The notes: generated from the sequence alone by a model not told the origin. 64,000 nt of DNA from Mucilaginibacter sp. (GCA_031292485.1 JARLHA010000046.1:1-64000), one strand, 5' to 3'; shown: positions 42,127 to 51,377, counted from the first letter of the stretch. Program-made: numbers and translations.

Positions 42127-43737
42127 TTATTGCTTACGGGCATAGGCCAGCGAAGCGGCGACAAAGTTAATAAAAAGTGGGTGCGGATTTGCAACTGTTG
42201 ATTTTAATTCAGGGTGAAATTGCGAACCTATAAAAAACGGGTGATTTTTAAGCTCCACGATCTCAACCAGGTTGTTTTCAGGATTAAAGCCCGATGGGGT
42301 TAAACCTGCGTTTTCGTATTGTTTTAAATATTCGTTATTAAACTCATAACGATGCCTGTGGCGCTCGCTTATTCTTGACTTTCCATAAAATTTTTCGGCT
42401 TTACTGCCTTTTTTCAGGTCGCATATATAGGCGCCCAAACGCATGGTGCCGCCTTTATTTACAATTTTCTTCTGGTCTTCCATCATCCCGATCACAGGGT
42501 ATGGGGTATCCGGGTTCATTTCAGTGCTGCTTGCGTCCTTCAGCCCCAGCACATTGCGGGCAAATTCAACCACGGCACATTGCATCCCCAGGCAAATGCC
42601 AAAGAACGGGATATTGTTTTCGCGTACATAACGGATGGCTTCAATTTTGCCTTCAAAACCGCGTTCGCCAAAACCCGGCGCTACCAAAACGCCGTGCAGG
42701 CCTTTTAACCGTTCAACTGCGTTGCCGGGCGTTAACATTTCCGAAGGGATATATTCAACTTTCACCTTGCACTCGTTTTTGGCGCCTGCGTGTATAAATG
42801 ACTCGCTGATGGATTTATAGGCATCCGGCAGTTCCACATATTTTCCTACAAGGCCAATGCGGACTTCAGAAGTAGGATTTTTTAAGCGGCCCAAAAAGTC
42901 TTTCCAGTTTTCCAGGTCGGGCTCGTTTTTGTTGGGCAGTTTTAATTTAGTTAGCACGGTTTTGTCCAATTGCTCTTTCAGCATCAACAACGGCACATCA
43001 TAAATGGTAGATGCATCAATGGATTCAATTACCGCGTTGATATTCACATTGCAAAATAATGCTATCTTTTTACGGATGTCCAAATTAAGGTGATGCTCGG
43101 TGCGGCAAACCAGGATATCCGGCTGGATACCATATTCGAGCAGCATTTTAACAGAGTGCTGCGTTGGTTTGGTTTTTAATTCGCCGGCGGCTGCCAGGAA
43201 TGGTATTAAAGTTAAATGGATCACCAGGGAATTCCCTGAACCAATTTCCCATCTGAACTGCCTTACCGCCTCAATATAGGGCAGCGACTCAATGTCACCA
43301 ACAGTTCCGCCCAATTCAGTGATCACGATATCGTAATCGCCGCTTTCGCCCAGCAGGCGGATGTTTCTTTTGATCTCGTCCGTAATATGCGGAACTACCT
43401 GCACCGTTTTACCCAAAAAGTCGCCCTGGCGTTCGCGGTTGATCACATTCTGGTATATACGGCCGGTGGTAATGTTATTGGCTTGCGAAGTAGGGGTATT
43501 TAAAAAGCGCTCGTAATGGCCCAGGTCCAGATCGGTTTCGGCGCCGTCTTCAGTCACATAGCATTCGCCATGTTCGTAAGGGTTTAATGTACCCGGATCG
43601 ATATTGATATAGGGGTCGAACTTTTGGATAGTTACGCGGTAACCGCGCGATTGAAGGAGTTTTGCAAGGGAGGCTGATATAATGCCTTTCCCTAACGACG
43701 AGGTAACGCCGCCCGTAACAAAAATGTATTTAGTCAT
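42127..43737 (-). CDS. pyrG: CTP synthase
   Basis: 536 residues from the ATG at 43737 (MTKYIFVTGGVTSSLGKG), the standard family start. The N-terminal synthetase has SLGKGI and the GGTVGDIES loop. The C-terminal glutamine amidotransferase has the nucleophile elbow FFGICLGMQ and FHPE with His/Glu of the triad. It converts UTP to CTP. The promoter TACTTTTG lies about 60 bases upstream. Confidence 0.97.
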   Translation of the reverse strand: MTKYIFVTGGVTSSLGKGIISASLAKLLQSRGYRVTIQKFDPYINIDPGTLNPYEHGECYVTEDGAETDLDLGHYERFLNTPTSQANNITTGRIYQNVINRERQGDFLGKTVQVVPHITDEIKRNIRLLGESGDYDIVITELGGTVGDIESLPYIEAVRQFRWEIGSGNSLVIHLTLIPFLAAAGELKTKPTQHSVKMLLEYGIQPDILVCRTEHHLNLDIRKKIALFCNVNINAVIESIDASTIYDVPLLMLKEQLDKTVLTKLKLPNKNEPDLENWKDFLGRLKNPTSEVRIGLVGKYVELPDAYKSISESFIHAGAKNECKVKVEYIPSEMLTPGNAVERLKGLHGVLVAPGFGERGFEGKIEAIRYVRENNIPFFGICLGMQCAVVEFARNVLGLKDASSTEMNPDTPYPVIGMMEDQKKIVNKGGTMRLGAYICDLKKGSKAEKFYGKSRISERHRHRYEFNNEYLKQYENAGLTPSGFNPENNLVEIVELKNHPFFIGSQFHPELKSTVANPHPLFINFVAASLAYARKQ

Positions 43738-43795
43738 GATTTTTTTGCTTTTGAACCGGCATTTAGGCCGAAACAAATTGTTTGTGTACGGGATA

Positions 43796-43803
43796 CAAAA
43801 GTA
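43796..43803 (-). promoter_or_regulatory. TAnnTTTG promoter of pyrG-yidC
   Basis: The minus-strand TACTTTTG is an exact consensus match, leaving a leader of about 50 bases before the pyrG ATG. Bacterial pyrG is often regulated in its leader, but no such element is recognised here. Confidence 0.55.
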
Positions 43804-43855
43804 AGAAAAATTTTGGGCTTAGAACGAAGAAGTTTTAAATGTGGAAAAAGGGTTT

Positions 43856-43906
43856 TGATTTGAAAATTTGAAAATTTGAGGATTTGAAAATTTGAAAATT
43901 TGAAAA
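43856..43906. repeat. Array of TTTGAAAA octamers
   Basis: About six direct copies of TTTGAAAA with one variant unit (TTTGAGGA), between pyrG and the secreted protein gene. A single complementary TTTTCAAATTG follows at 43929. Confidence 0.8.
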
Positions 43907-43956
43907 TGATTTATGCTGTTAAAATTTATTTTCAAATTGCCACCTCTTCAAATTGA

Positions 43957-44601
43957 TCATTTAGCCGCTGCCGATTTAAAGAGATTAAAGTCGTGTATAT
44001 AATGCCTCAGCGTTTTCAGGTCGTAATCCTGTTCGGCGTCAAATTGTTTTGCCAGATCAGGGTCGTCTGCAATCAGGCCCATCAGGTATGCCTTCCTTTT
44101 TTTCCGGCTCTCACCCCCAATGTTCAATGTATTCGATTTTATTTCTTTCAGCGATGCTAAATCTTTACTAACGTAAAAATATGTGTTAGTGCCCCCGCCT
44201 GTATAATAACCATTCATAAAATAACCGTTGCTAACTACATCCTCTTCATAAAGCCTTATTGTGCCCGATTCCAGCCTTTTTAAAAATACAGGGTTATAGC
44301 CGTCCGTATCAATAGGTAAAGCTTCGTACATCGTAGAGTCCCACGCACAATAATAAGCTTTAAGGTCGTCCGTGGATGGCTTTTTGAATTTTTCAGTGGA
44401 ATTAACAGGCTTGTATCTTAAGGTACCTAAAGCCGGTTTTTTAAAATTACATTGTACAGTATCGCCTTTAGTATTGACGATATACCCCGTTAACTTAGGA
44501 TCTTCTTTATCAATTACTTTCGGAAATTTCCCCTGGCCAAATACACAGCAAAATGAGATCGACAAGGCGATTACAGCGAACAAGGTTTTGGAAATGCTCA
44601 T
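43957..44601 (-). CDS. Secreted protein, function unknown
   Basis: 214 residues from the ATG at 44601. The signal peptide ends CVFGQG. The mature part begins LTGYIVNTKGDTVQCNF, a pattern common to Bacteroidota secreted proteins that open with a short beta module, then has DLKAYYCAWDSTMYEALP and a charged C-terminal helix. I do not recognise a defined family. It lies 37 bases downstream of kdsB on the same strand. Confidence 0.75.
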   Translation of the reverse strand: MSISKTLFAVIALSISFCCVFGQGKFPKVIDKEDPKLTGYIVNTKGDTVQCNFKKPALGTLRYKPVNSTEKFKKPSTDDLKAYYCAWDSTMYEALPIDTDGYNPVFLKRLESGTIRLYEEDVVSNGYFMNGYYTGGGTNTYFYVSKDLASLKEIKSNTLNIGGESRKKRKAYLMGLIADDPDLAKQFDAEQDYDLKTLRHYIHDFNLFKSAAAK

Positions 44602-44638
44602 GATAACAGGTTTGAGCAATAAAATAAAAATAGATTAT

Positions 44639-45367
44639 TTATTTGATAATTTTTTTCAAATCTTCCGGAGTATCCACCGCATAGGTTTCCAGTTCCGTTT
44701 CGGCTACTTTTATGTGGTAGCCGTTTTCAATCCAGCGCAGTTGCTCCAGGCTTTCAGCTTTTTCAAGAGACGACACTGGCAGTTTGGTGATTTGTTGCAA
44801 AACATCTGCCCGGTAACCGTAAATACCGATATGCTTAAAATAAGTAAAATGGCTGAGCCAGTTTTGCGGTTCCTGTCCACGGATATGCGGCAGGGGAGAG
44901 CGGGAAAAATAAACCGCTTCGGATAGTTTGTTTACCACCACTTTTGGGGAATTGCTGTTGAACAATTCTTCCTGGGTCATCACTTTTTTGATCAGCGTTG
45001 CGATTTGGGTATCCTCGTAGTTAAAACAAGCCGCCAGTTTGCTGATCTGCTCCGGGTCGATAAAAGGCTCATCGCCCTGGATGTTAATGATCACATCGTA
45101 TTGCGGGTGCTTCATGGCCACTTCGGCGCAGCGGTCCGTACCGCTCTGGTGATCAGGGGAGGTGATAATGGCAACCCCGCCAAAATCATGAACATGTTTA
45201 TAAATCCGTTCGTCGTCTGTCGCCACAATCACTTCAGCTAAATGCATACACTTTTTAGCCTGCTCATAAACCCTTTGGATCATGCTTTTGCCTGCAATAT
45301 CCACAAGGGGTTTGCCTGGAAAACGGGTAGATGTGTAACGGGCGGGGATGATGCCGAGGATGTTCAT
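44639..45367 (-). CDS. kdsB: 3-deoxy-manno-octulosonate cytidylyltransferase
   Basis: 242 residues. ILGIIPARYTSTRFPGKPLVDI is the nucleotide-binding start, followed by VIVATDDERI, NIQGDEPFIDPEQI and YFSRSPLPHIR. It activates Kdo with CTP for LPS inner core synthesis, in line with the ADP-heptose genes at 22-25 kb. The minus-strand neighbours are a deoxynucleoside kinase upstream and a secreted protein downstream. Confidence 0.96.
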   Translation of the reverse strand: MNILGIIPARYTSTRFPGKPLVDIAGKSMIQRVYEQAKKCMHLAEVIVATDDERIYKHVHDFGGVAIITSPDHQSGTDRCAEVAMKHPQYDVIINIQGDEPFIDPEQISKLAACFNYEDTQIATLIKKVMTQEELFNSNSPKVVVNKLSEAVYFSRSPLPHIRGQEPQNWLSHFTYFKHIGIYGYRADVLQQITKLPVSSLEKAESLEQLRWIENGYHIKVAETELETYAVDTPEDLKKIIK

Positions 45368-45370
45368 TTG

Positions 45371-45441
45371 ATTTACGATTTACGATTTACGATTTACGAT
45401 TTGAAGATGCCAAAATCTAAATTCGTAAATCGTAATTCTAA
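45371..45441. repeat. ATTTACG heptamer array with opposed copy
   Basis: Four direct ATTTACG units (45371-45400) are followed by TCGTAAATCGTAATT (about 45423-45437), the complement. It fills the gap between the deoxynucleoside kinase and kdsB genes and can fold as a hairpin. Confidence 0.8.
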
Positions 45442-45443
45442 AA

Positions 45444-46058
45444 TTAAAATAACCCGTGTATCTCCCTTTCCACCATCTGTACGATCGTGGCCAGGTCTTC
45501 TGTTTTATTGGCAAAATCGATATTGTCTTTGTCGATGATCAGCAGTTTGCCCAATTTGTAACTGCCGATCCATTTCTGGTATTTATCGTTCAGTTTGGAT
45601 AGGTAATCCAGCCGGATGCCCGATTCATATTCACGGCCGCGGCGCTGGATATTATTGACTAGTGTCGGTACCGAGGCTTTCAGGTAGATGAGCAGGTCGG
45701 GCGGTTTAATATTTTCGATAACATTGTCAAAAATCGACTGGTAATTCTGGTAGTCCCGGGTAGTCATCAAACCCATATCATGCAGGTTTTCAGCAAAAAT
45801 ATAAGCATCCTCGTAAATGGTCCTGTCCTGGATGATATTATGCATTTCTTTCTGCACATCAACCATCTGGCGGTAACGCGCATTTAAAAAATAGATCTGC
45901 AGGTTAAAGCTCCAGCGTTTCATGTCGCTGTAAAAATCTTCCAGGTACGGATTATTGTCAACGGCTTCATATAAAGGGTCCCAGCCATAATTTTTGGCCA
46001 GCAATTCGGTTAGCGTAGTTTTACCGGCGCCTATGTTTCCTACAATAGCAATATGCAT
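45444..46058 (-). CDS. Deoxynucleoside kinase
   Basis: 204 residues. The P-loop is IAIVGNIGAGKTTL, followed by the substrate-binding ERTIYEDAYIF-like segment (DRTIYEDAYIFAENL) and the lid RRGREYE. It belongs to the dNK/dGK family, which phosphorylates salvaged deoxynucleosides. Specificity among dA, dG, dC and dT is not clear from sequence. Confidence 0.9.
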   Translation of the reverse strand: MHIAIVGNIGAGKTTLTELLAKNYGWDPLYEAVDNNPYLEDFYSDMKRWSFNLQIYFLNARYRQMVDVQKEMHNIIQDRTIYEDAYIFAENLHDMGLMTTRDYQNYQSIFDNVIENIKPPDLLIYLKASVPTLVNNIQRRGREYESGIRLDYLSKLNDKYQKWIGSYKLGKLLIIDKDNIDFANKTEDLATIVQMVEREIHGLF

Positions 46059-46086
46059 TTTTACTTGATAGTTAATAGTTGTTTTC

Positions 46087-46275
46087 GTTCATAGTTCATG
46101 GTTCATAGTTCATGGCAGGAATTCTTCAGCAGAAGCCAACCATTAGTGTAACTAAATCATGATAAAACTCCGCCTAATATACATTATGGTGTATGAACTA
46201 TCAACAACGAACTGAAAATACGCTATTAAATATCAACGGGCAGCTACTATGAACCATGAACTATGAACTATGAAC
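46087..46275. repeat. Opposed GTTCATAG/GTTCATGG octamer arms
   Basis: The left arm (46087-46115) is a run of GTTCATAG and GTTCATGG units. The right arm (about 46247-46275) is the complement (CTATGAAC, CATGAAC). The spacer of about 130 bases holds no gene. The same octamer family occurs at 53511-53606 and in single copies near 39890 and 40240. Confidence 0.85.
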
Positions 46276-46280
46276 TTCCC

Positions 46281-47276
46281 TCAGAAGCTCCTGAAACCTA
46301 TTGTTTCCCTAACCTGTTTAATAGTCCGCTGGGCGCTTTCGCGGGCTTTAATAGCGCCATGTTTGGCCACCTGCCGTAAATAAGGCGCATCATTGGCTAT
46401 ATCATTTATTTTTTCACGGATCGGTGTTGTCGCGATAATTATATCTTCGGCTAATTGTTTTTTCAGGTCGCCGTAACGAACCTGGCAGCTGTTATACAAA
46501 TTGTCAAAATGGTTATAGGTATCAGGCGAAGAAACCACCTTCATGATATCAAAAAGGTTTTGTATTTCAACTGGTTTATCCTGGTTCTCGGCAGTCGGGC
46601 CGCTATCGGTAACAGCGCGCATTACTTTTTTGCGGATGATCTCAGGCGAATCGGATAAAAAAACCGCGTTACCTTCACCTTCTGATTTACCCATTTTTCC
46701 TTTGCCATCCAACCCCGGGATTTTTACCAGGTTTTCGCTGTAATTAAATGCATAAGGCTCGGGGAAAACATCTTTATTATACAGCCTGTTAAAACGGTTG
46801 GCAAAGGTGCGTGCCATTTCCAGGTGCTGTTCCTGGTCTTTACCTACGGGTACTTTGGTTGCCTTATGAATAATAATATCTGCAGCCATTAAAACCGGGT
46901 AGGTTAAAAGGCCGGCGTTTACATTATCAGGGTTCGCACGTACCTTATCTTTAAATGATGTGGCCCGTTCCAGTTCGCCTAGGTAGGCGTTCATATTCAT
47001 GTATAAATAAAGTTCGGCTATTTCCGGAACGTCAGATTGTATATAAATAGTAGCGGTTTCGGGGTTGATGCCTGCCGCAAGGTATTCTACCAGCACCTGT
47101 TTGATATTACCATGCAGATCGGCAGGAGTAGGGTGGGTGGTTAATGAATGCAGGTCGGCTATAAAAAAATAACAATTGTATTCGTTTTGCATTTTTACGA
47201 AGTTTTGTATCGCTCCGTAGTAATTTCCTAAATGTAAGTTCCCGGTTGAACGGATCCCACTAACAACAGTTTCCAT
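46281..47276 (-). CDS. trpS: Tryptophanyl-tRNA synthetase
   Basis: 331 residues from the ATG at 47276 (METVVSGIRSTGNLHLGNY), the family start. The class I HIGH-like motif is GNLHLGNY, and the KMSKS-like motif is KMGKSEG. Length is normal for bacterial TrpRS. It is divergent from the acyltransferase gene, with 37 bases between starts. Confidence 0.96.
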   Translation of the reverse strand: METVVSGIRSTGNLHLGNYYGAIQNFVKMQNEYNCYFFIADLHSLTTHPTPADLHGNIKQVLVEYLAAGINPETATIYIQSDVPEIAELYLYMNMNAYLGELERATSFKDKVRANPDNVNAGLLTYPVLMAADIIIHKATKVPVGKDQEQHLEMARTFANRFNRLYNKDVFPEPYAFNYSENLVKIPGLDGKGKMGKSEGEGNAVFLSDSPEIIRKKVMRAVTDSGPTAENQDKPVEIQNLFDIMKVVSSPDTYNHFDNLYNSCQVRYGDLKKQLAEDIIIATTPIREKINDIANDAPYLRQVAKHGAIKARESAQRTIKQVRETIGFRSF

Positions 47277-47299
47277 GGGGCGAAAGTAAGGAATTTTTA

Positions 47300-47307
47300 T
47301 ATTTTTG
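47300..47307 (+). promoter_or_regulatory. TAnnTTTG promoter of the first plsC-type gene
   Basis: TATTTTTG is an exact match seven bases before the ATG at 47314, so the mRNA has almost no leader. Confidence 0.6.
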
Positions 47308-47313
47308 AGGGAG

Positions 47314-48072
47314 ATGAAAATACTATTGAAGAAAATCCACGTGTATTTGTATGTTGCCAGTGTAGCCCTCACCTACTTTTTATTCTGGCCTTTATTGTAT
47401 TATTTTTCGCGTAAGCCATCGCGTTATCATGGCATGAATAAACTGAGGCGCATCTGGGGCTTTTTAAGTTCAGGCTTCGTCAGCTTTTTTTTTAGCTATG
47501 AATACGAGGAACCTATCGACTGGAGTAAAACTTATATCGTGTGCCCTAACCATACTTCAAATCTGGATATCGCGGCCATGAGTGTGCTGGTGAACAGCAA
47601 TTGCTGCTTTATGGGCAAAGAAACCTTAAAAGACGGGCTGGTAACAGGCTTGTTTTTCAGAACTGTGGATATTCCGGTAAACCGCGAAAGTAAAATGTCA
47701 TCGTACAGGGCGTTTAAAATGGCCGCCGAAAGGCTAAATAATGGGTATACGCTCATCATTTTTCCGGAGGGAGGCATCGCCGATAATTATCCGCCAACCC
47801 TGCACGAGTTTAAGAACGGGCCATTTAAATTGGCCATTGACCTGAAGATTCCGATCATCCCCGTATCCTCGTCAAATACATGGAAAATGCTTTGGGACGA
47901 TGGTACAAAATATGGCACCAGGCCAGGTGTTGGCCATTATCATGTGCATAAACCGATAGAAACGGCCCATCTCTCAGCCGCAGATGCTGATGCCCTGCGG
48001 GATGAAGTGTATGGGATTATTGGAAAGCGATTGCAAAAAGGGAATATATTACAGGAGATGCCATTAATATGA
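47314..48072 (+). CDS. 1-acyl-glycerol-3-phosphate acyltransferase (PlsC-like), copy A
   Basis: 252 residues from the ATG at 47314. An N-terminal membrane segment (about 10-30) precedes the acyltransferase domain. The catalytic H(x4)D motif is CPNHTSNLDIA, and IIFPEGGIADN is block III. It probably acylates lysophosphatidic acid or a related lipid. A paralogue with the same start (MKILLK) and motifs lies immediately downstream. Confidence 0.9.
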   Translation: MKILLKKIHVYLYVASVALTYFLFWPLLYYFSRKPSRYHGMNKLRRIWGFLSSGFVSFFFSYEYEEPIDWSKTYIVCPNHTSNLDIAAMSVLVNSNCCFMGKETLKDGLVTGLFFRTVDIPVNRESKMSSYRAFKMAAERLNNGYTLIIFPEGGIADNYPPTLHEFKNGPFKLAIDLKIPIIPVSSSNTWKMLWDDGTKYGTRPGVGHYHVHKPIETAHLSAADADALRDEVYGIIGKRLQKGNILQEMPLI

Positions 48073-48076
48073 TTTT

Positions 48077-48196
48077 GTAGAGACGCAATACTTTGCGTCT
48101 CTGGACGGATAAACGGATAATTGGCTGTAAATACCGATGCAGAAAATATTTGTTGTCTGGGAAACCAAACAGAGACGCAAAATATTGCGTCTCTAC
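48077..48196. repeat. GTAGAGACGC inverted-repeat element, copy 1
   Basis: The left arm (48077-48103, 27 bases) is reverse-complementary to 48170-48196 with one mismatch, spacer 66 bases. The left arm is identical to 58370-58396. Each arm is itself nearly palindromic (AGAGACGCAA...TTGCGTCTCT). Confidence 0.9.
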
Positions 48197-48208
48197 GCAA
48201 CTTTTTCA

Positions 48209-48216
48209 TATTTTTG
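48209..48216 (+). promoter_or_regulatory. TAnnTTTG promoter of the second plsC-type gene
   Basis: TATTTTTG, exact, six bases before the ATG at 48223. The bases around it (CATATTTTTGGGCGCC) resemble the promoter of the upstream paralogue, so the promoter may have been duplicated with the gene. Confidence 0.6.
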
Positions 48217-48222
48217 GGCGCC

Positions 48223-48954
48223 ATGAAAATCTTATTGAAAAGAATACATACCCATTTTTACAGGTATAGTGTAGCCTTTTTTTTTCTGCTGGTTTGGCCC
48301 TTTTTATTTTACCTGTCGCGTAAAGCTGAACGATATAAATACATCAACGGGTTCAGGCGTTTCATCATCAAAGCAAGCACCCTCATTTCCGGAATATTTT
48401 TTCGGGTGAAATACGATGGTCAGATCGACTGGAGCCGAACCTATATTATTTGCGGCAATCATACGTCAAACCTTGATATCTCAGCCATTTGTATCGCTGC
48501 AAAAAATAACCATTCCTTTATCGGCAAGGAAGAGTTGAAGGAAAATATGGTGCTGGGCTACTTTTTCCGGACAATTGATATTACCGTGAACAGGGAAAGT
48601 AAGATATCCTCTTTCAGGGCCTTTAAAAAGGCCGGCGAAAAATTAAAAGAGGGCATCAGCGTGGTGATTTTCCCCGAAGCGACAATCCCGCTGGAATATC
48701 CGCCTAAACTGGGCTCGTTTAAAAATGGCGCTTTCAGGCTGGCAATTGAATTAAAAATTCCTATTTTGCCCGTAACTTCCCTCAATACCTGGAAAGTTTT
48801 ATGGAATACCGGCAGCAAATATGGCAGCAGGCCGGGCATTTGTGATATATTTGTACACCAACCCATTGAAACAGCGCATTTGACATTGGATGATGCCGAT
48901 ATGCTGCGTGATGAGGTTTATGAAGTGATTAAACAAAAACTTGGAGTAGAATGA
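48223..48954 (+). CDS. 1-acyl-glycerol-3-phosphate acyltransferase (PlsC-like), copy B
   Basis: 243 residues from the ATG at 48223. It has the same layout as copy A: a membrane helix, H(x4)D in CGNHTSNLDIS, VIFPEATIPLEYPP in place of the PEGG block, and a matching C-terminus (PIETAHLTLDDADMLRDEVY). The loss of the GG after FPE separates it from copy A and may change substrate choice. It overlaps gatC by four bases. Confidence 0.9.
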   Translation: MKILLKRIHTHFYRYSVAFFFLLVWPFLFYLSRKAERYKYINGFRRFIIKASTLISGIFFRVKYDGQIDWSRTYIICGNHTSNLDISAICIAAKNNHSFIGKEELKENMVLGYFFRTIDITVNRESKISSFRAFKKAGEKLKEGISVVIFPEATIPLEYPPKLGSFKNGAFRLAIELKIPILPVTSLNTWKVLWNTGSKYGSRPGICDIFVHQPIETAHLTLDDADMLRDEVYEVIKQKLGVE

Positions 48955-49256
48955 CCATTGACGAAGAAACCGTTGAAAAAATAGCCCACCTGGCCAGGCT
49001 TGAACTTACAGGGGAAGAAAAATTGCACATGATTGAGGATATGAACAGGATCCTTGGTTTTATGGACAAACTGAATGAGATAGATACATCCGGCATCGAG
49101 CCGCTTGTTTATATGACGTCCGAAGTAAATAATATGCGGGAAGATGTGGTTAAACAGGAAATTACCCATGAAGACGCGTTATTGAATGCCCCCAAACATG
49201 ATGAGGAATATTTTTTGGTGGCAAAAGTGATTGATTTGAAATCGGAGAAGGAGTAG
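48951..49256 (+). CDS. gatC: Asp-tRNA(Asn)/Glu-tRNA(Gln) amidotransferase subunit C
   Basis: 101 residues. The family pattern is VEKIAHLARLELTGEEKLHMIEDMNRILGFMDKLNEIDTSGIEPL. GatC joins GatA and GatB in the complex that amidates mischarged tRNAs. gatA and gatB are not in the window. The ATGA overlap at 48951-48954 couples it to the acyltransferase gene. Confidence 0.95.
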   Translation: MTIDEETVEKIAHLARLELTGEEKLHMIEDMNRILGFMDKLNEIDTSGIEPLVYMTSEVNNMREDVVKQEITHEDALLNAPKHDEEYFLVAKVIDLKSEKE

Positions 49257-49424
49257 TCGGGAAAGTCCGAAAGTCCGGAAAGTCCGAAAGATGGAACAGC
49301 TTACCTAGGACCGGCCAATTACTTTAGCTTGCATTTTACTTGCTGGGGCGTATGCGCTTTTCAGTTATACCCTATTGAATAAACTCTTCTTTCTTTCGGA
49401 TTTTCCGGACTTTCGGACTTCCTG
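49256..49424. repeat. Opposed AAAGTCCG octamer arms, copy 1
   Basis: The left arm (49256-49290) is built of GAAAGTCC/GAAAGTCCG units. The right arm (49391-49424) is its near-complement (CTTTCGGA, TTTCCGGA). The spacer is about 100 bases with no gene. The same family occurs at 57056-57183. Confidence 0.85.
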
Positions 49425-49474
49425 AAAATAAACTGTAACAAAAACCCGGGCATAGCGTCAAATCAACAAAAAAT

Positions 49475-50200
49475 ATGGAGCCACTAATTATCTTAAAGGA
49501 TATCGGACGTAAATATGTTATAGGGTCGGAAATCATACACGCCCTTAAATCAGTTTCGTTAACCATCAAAAAAGGTGAATTTGTGGCTCTAATGGGCCCT
49601 TCCGGCTCGGGGAAATCAACCCTGATGAATATTTTGGGCTGCCTGGATACCCCAACTAAAGGTGAGTATATCCTCAACGGTATCAACGTCAGCCATATGA
49701 CGGATAACGAGCTGGCAGAAGTAAGAAATAAAGAGATCGGCTTCGTATTTCAAACCTTTAACCTGCTCCCGCGCAATACAGCGTTGGATAATGTGGCTCT
49801 GCCATTAGTTTATGCAGGCGTTAATAAAGCCGACAGGCAGGAGCGCGCGAGAAAAAACCTCGAGAATGTAGGGTTAGGCAACCGCGTGGATCATAAGCCA
49901 AATGAATTATCAGGCGGTCAGCGCCAGCGCGTGGCTGTGGCGAGGGCGCTTATCAATAACCCCTCCATTATTCTGGCCGATGAGCCAACCGGTAACCTGG
50001 ATACCAAAACCTCCATTGAAATCATGGGGCTGATCGAGGACATCCATGCTAAAGGCAATACCATTATATTGGTTACGCACGAAGAAGATATCGCTTTGCA
50101 CGCGCACCGCATTGTCCGCATGCGCGACGGATTAATTGAAAATGACTATCCGAATGAAAATATTCATAAAGTGGATAGGAATAAAGTGGCTGTTGAGTAG
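49475..50200 (+). CDS. ABC transporter ATP-binding protein, LolD/MacB type
   Basis: 241 residues. Walker A GPSGSGKST, Q-loop FVFQTFNLLP, signature LSGGQRQRVA, Walker B ILADEPTGNLD and switch His in LVTHEED are all present. The closest type is the LolD/MacB/FtsE group, which works with permeases in lipoprotein release or macrolide-like export. No permease gene is adjacent, so its partner must lie elsewhere. Confidence 0.93.
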   Translation: MEPLIILKDIGRKYVIGSEIIHALKSVSLTIKKGEFVALMGPSGSGKSTLMNILGCLDTPTKGEYILNGINVSHMTDNELAEVRNKEIGFVFQTFNLLPRNTALDNVALPLVYAGVNKADRQERARKNLENVGLGNRVDHKPNELSGGQRQRVAVARALINNPSIILADEPTGNLDTKTSIEIMGLIEDIHAKGNTIILVTHEEDIALHAHRIVRMRDGLIENDYPNENIHKVDRNKVAVE

Positions 50201-50331
50201 GTTTTCGGATGATAGGGTTAGATTAAGTTTTTTGTGAGCAATTTGGGGGTGATTTTAATAGGTTTTCGGCAAGAGTGAATGCTTCAGCCGGCTCCAGCCA
50301 GCAATACCAACATATCGTCTGTCAGCCATAG

Positions 50332-50955
50332 TTACCAACACGACTTACAAATCCTTTCGGCAAACTCAGCCAGGTGGACGGCCATGCCGGGCATCACGGG
50401 GTATTGACTCCCTGCGATCAGCGTATGCCCTATGATCTCCACCACAAAGCCGTCTTCCCTGATATCCATCACCGCGTTCCTGAAATTACGGTCAATACCG
50501 CGTATTGCCTTATTCCGGTCATTCACCAGCACATAAAAAGTATCGCTGAAAGCCTTGTCTTCTTCAAAATCCAGCTCAACCGGGTGCACCAGCTCGATGA
50601 TTTTGTCGGTCAGCGTTTCGCGCCTGATCAGGACCCTGTCAAAATCGTTTTTTACATAGGCAAGTGCCCAGGTTTGGTATTGATAATGATGAAATCGTTC
50701 GGATTTGCCCATCGTGCTGGAATGTGCTTCTACAAAAAGAACATAGCAGTCATTCCCGTTTTCATGCTTAAGGGCATAAGAACCTCTGATGTTTATGTCA
50801 TCATATGCGCTGAATACTTCAAACTGTTCCAATTGGAAGTCGATATTGCCGGTAACCTGGACATCGACCCGCGCTTTTAACGCCTCATAAGTATCACTGA
50901 ATAAGTCAATCGTATCGCTGGTAAGGCCGGTAGTGTCAAAAGGATAGTTTTCCAT
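50332..50955 (-). CDS. Uncharacterised cytosolic protein
   Basis: 207 residues from the ATG at 50955, chosen because the 18 codons before it have no coding character. No signal peptide or membrane helix. Mixed alpha/beta composition with many acidic residues; HHYQYQTWALAYVKNDFDRVLIRRETLTDKI is a distinctive central block. I do not recognise the family. Confidence 0.7.
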   Translation of the reverse strand: MENYPFDTTGLTSDTIDLFSDTYEALKARVDVQVTGNIDFQLEQFEVFSAYDDINIRGSYALKHENGNDCYVLFVEAHSSTMGKSERFHHYQYQTWALAYVKNDFDRVLIRRETLTDKIIELVHPVELDFEEDKAFSDTFYVLVNDRNKAIRGIDRNFRNAVMDIREDGFVVEIIGHTLIAGSQYPVMPGMAVHLAEFAERICKSCW

Positions 50956-51377
50956 TAAACAAATCGTTTTTTTAGAAAAAAGTGTTATTCCACGTAAATA
51001 AACCAACAAAACAGTAATAATGCAATTTTTATCAATAAAACTGTCGCAATCGGGCCGTCATTTGTCGTGTTTGCACGTCATACATACCAGTAAAACATCG
51101 CTGTCTTTTGGAAACAAAATGAGTGATGTCAATATGTTTCCGGTCTTCCTGGTGATCGATGATAGTTTTTACATTGCAGCTGCCTTCGTTTTTCTATTGG
51201 TGTTCATTGACTTTTGCGCTTACGGTTGCTATGATTTACCTTCATTGGCACGCCAATTTATTGTAGCATATTGGTAACAAATGGGCGTGAAGTTAAATAA
51301 AAAAACAGGTGAATCCCGTTACCAAAGTGTTACAGTAACAGTGCGACGAAGGTTTCTGTTTTGCGTTTAGAAGCATA
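50956..51377. other. Intergenic region before the tRNA(CAT) terminator
   Basis: About 420 bases. A plus-strand frame of 85 codons at 51020-51277 exists but has no family signal and was not called. No repeat or RNA motif is apparent. Confidence 0.4.

Noticed and set aside
46059..46280. T-box or leader peptide before trpS
   Set aside because: This gap is downstream of trpS, not upstream; it contains only octamer arms.
51020..51277. 85-codon frame upstream of tRNA(CAT)
   Set aside because: No recognised family and no clear promoter. It could be a small membrane protein, but the evidence is too thin to list.
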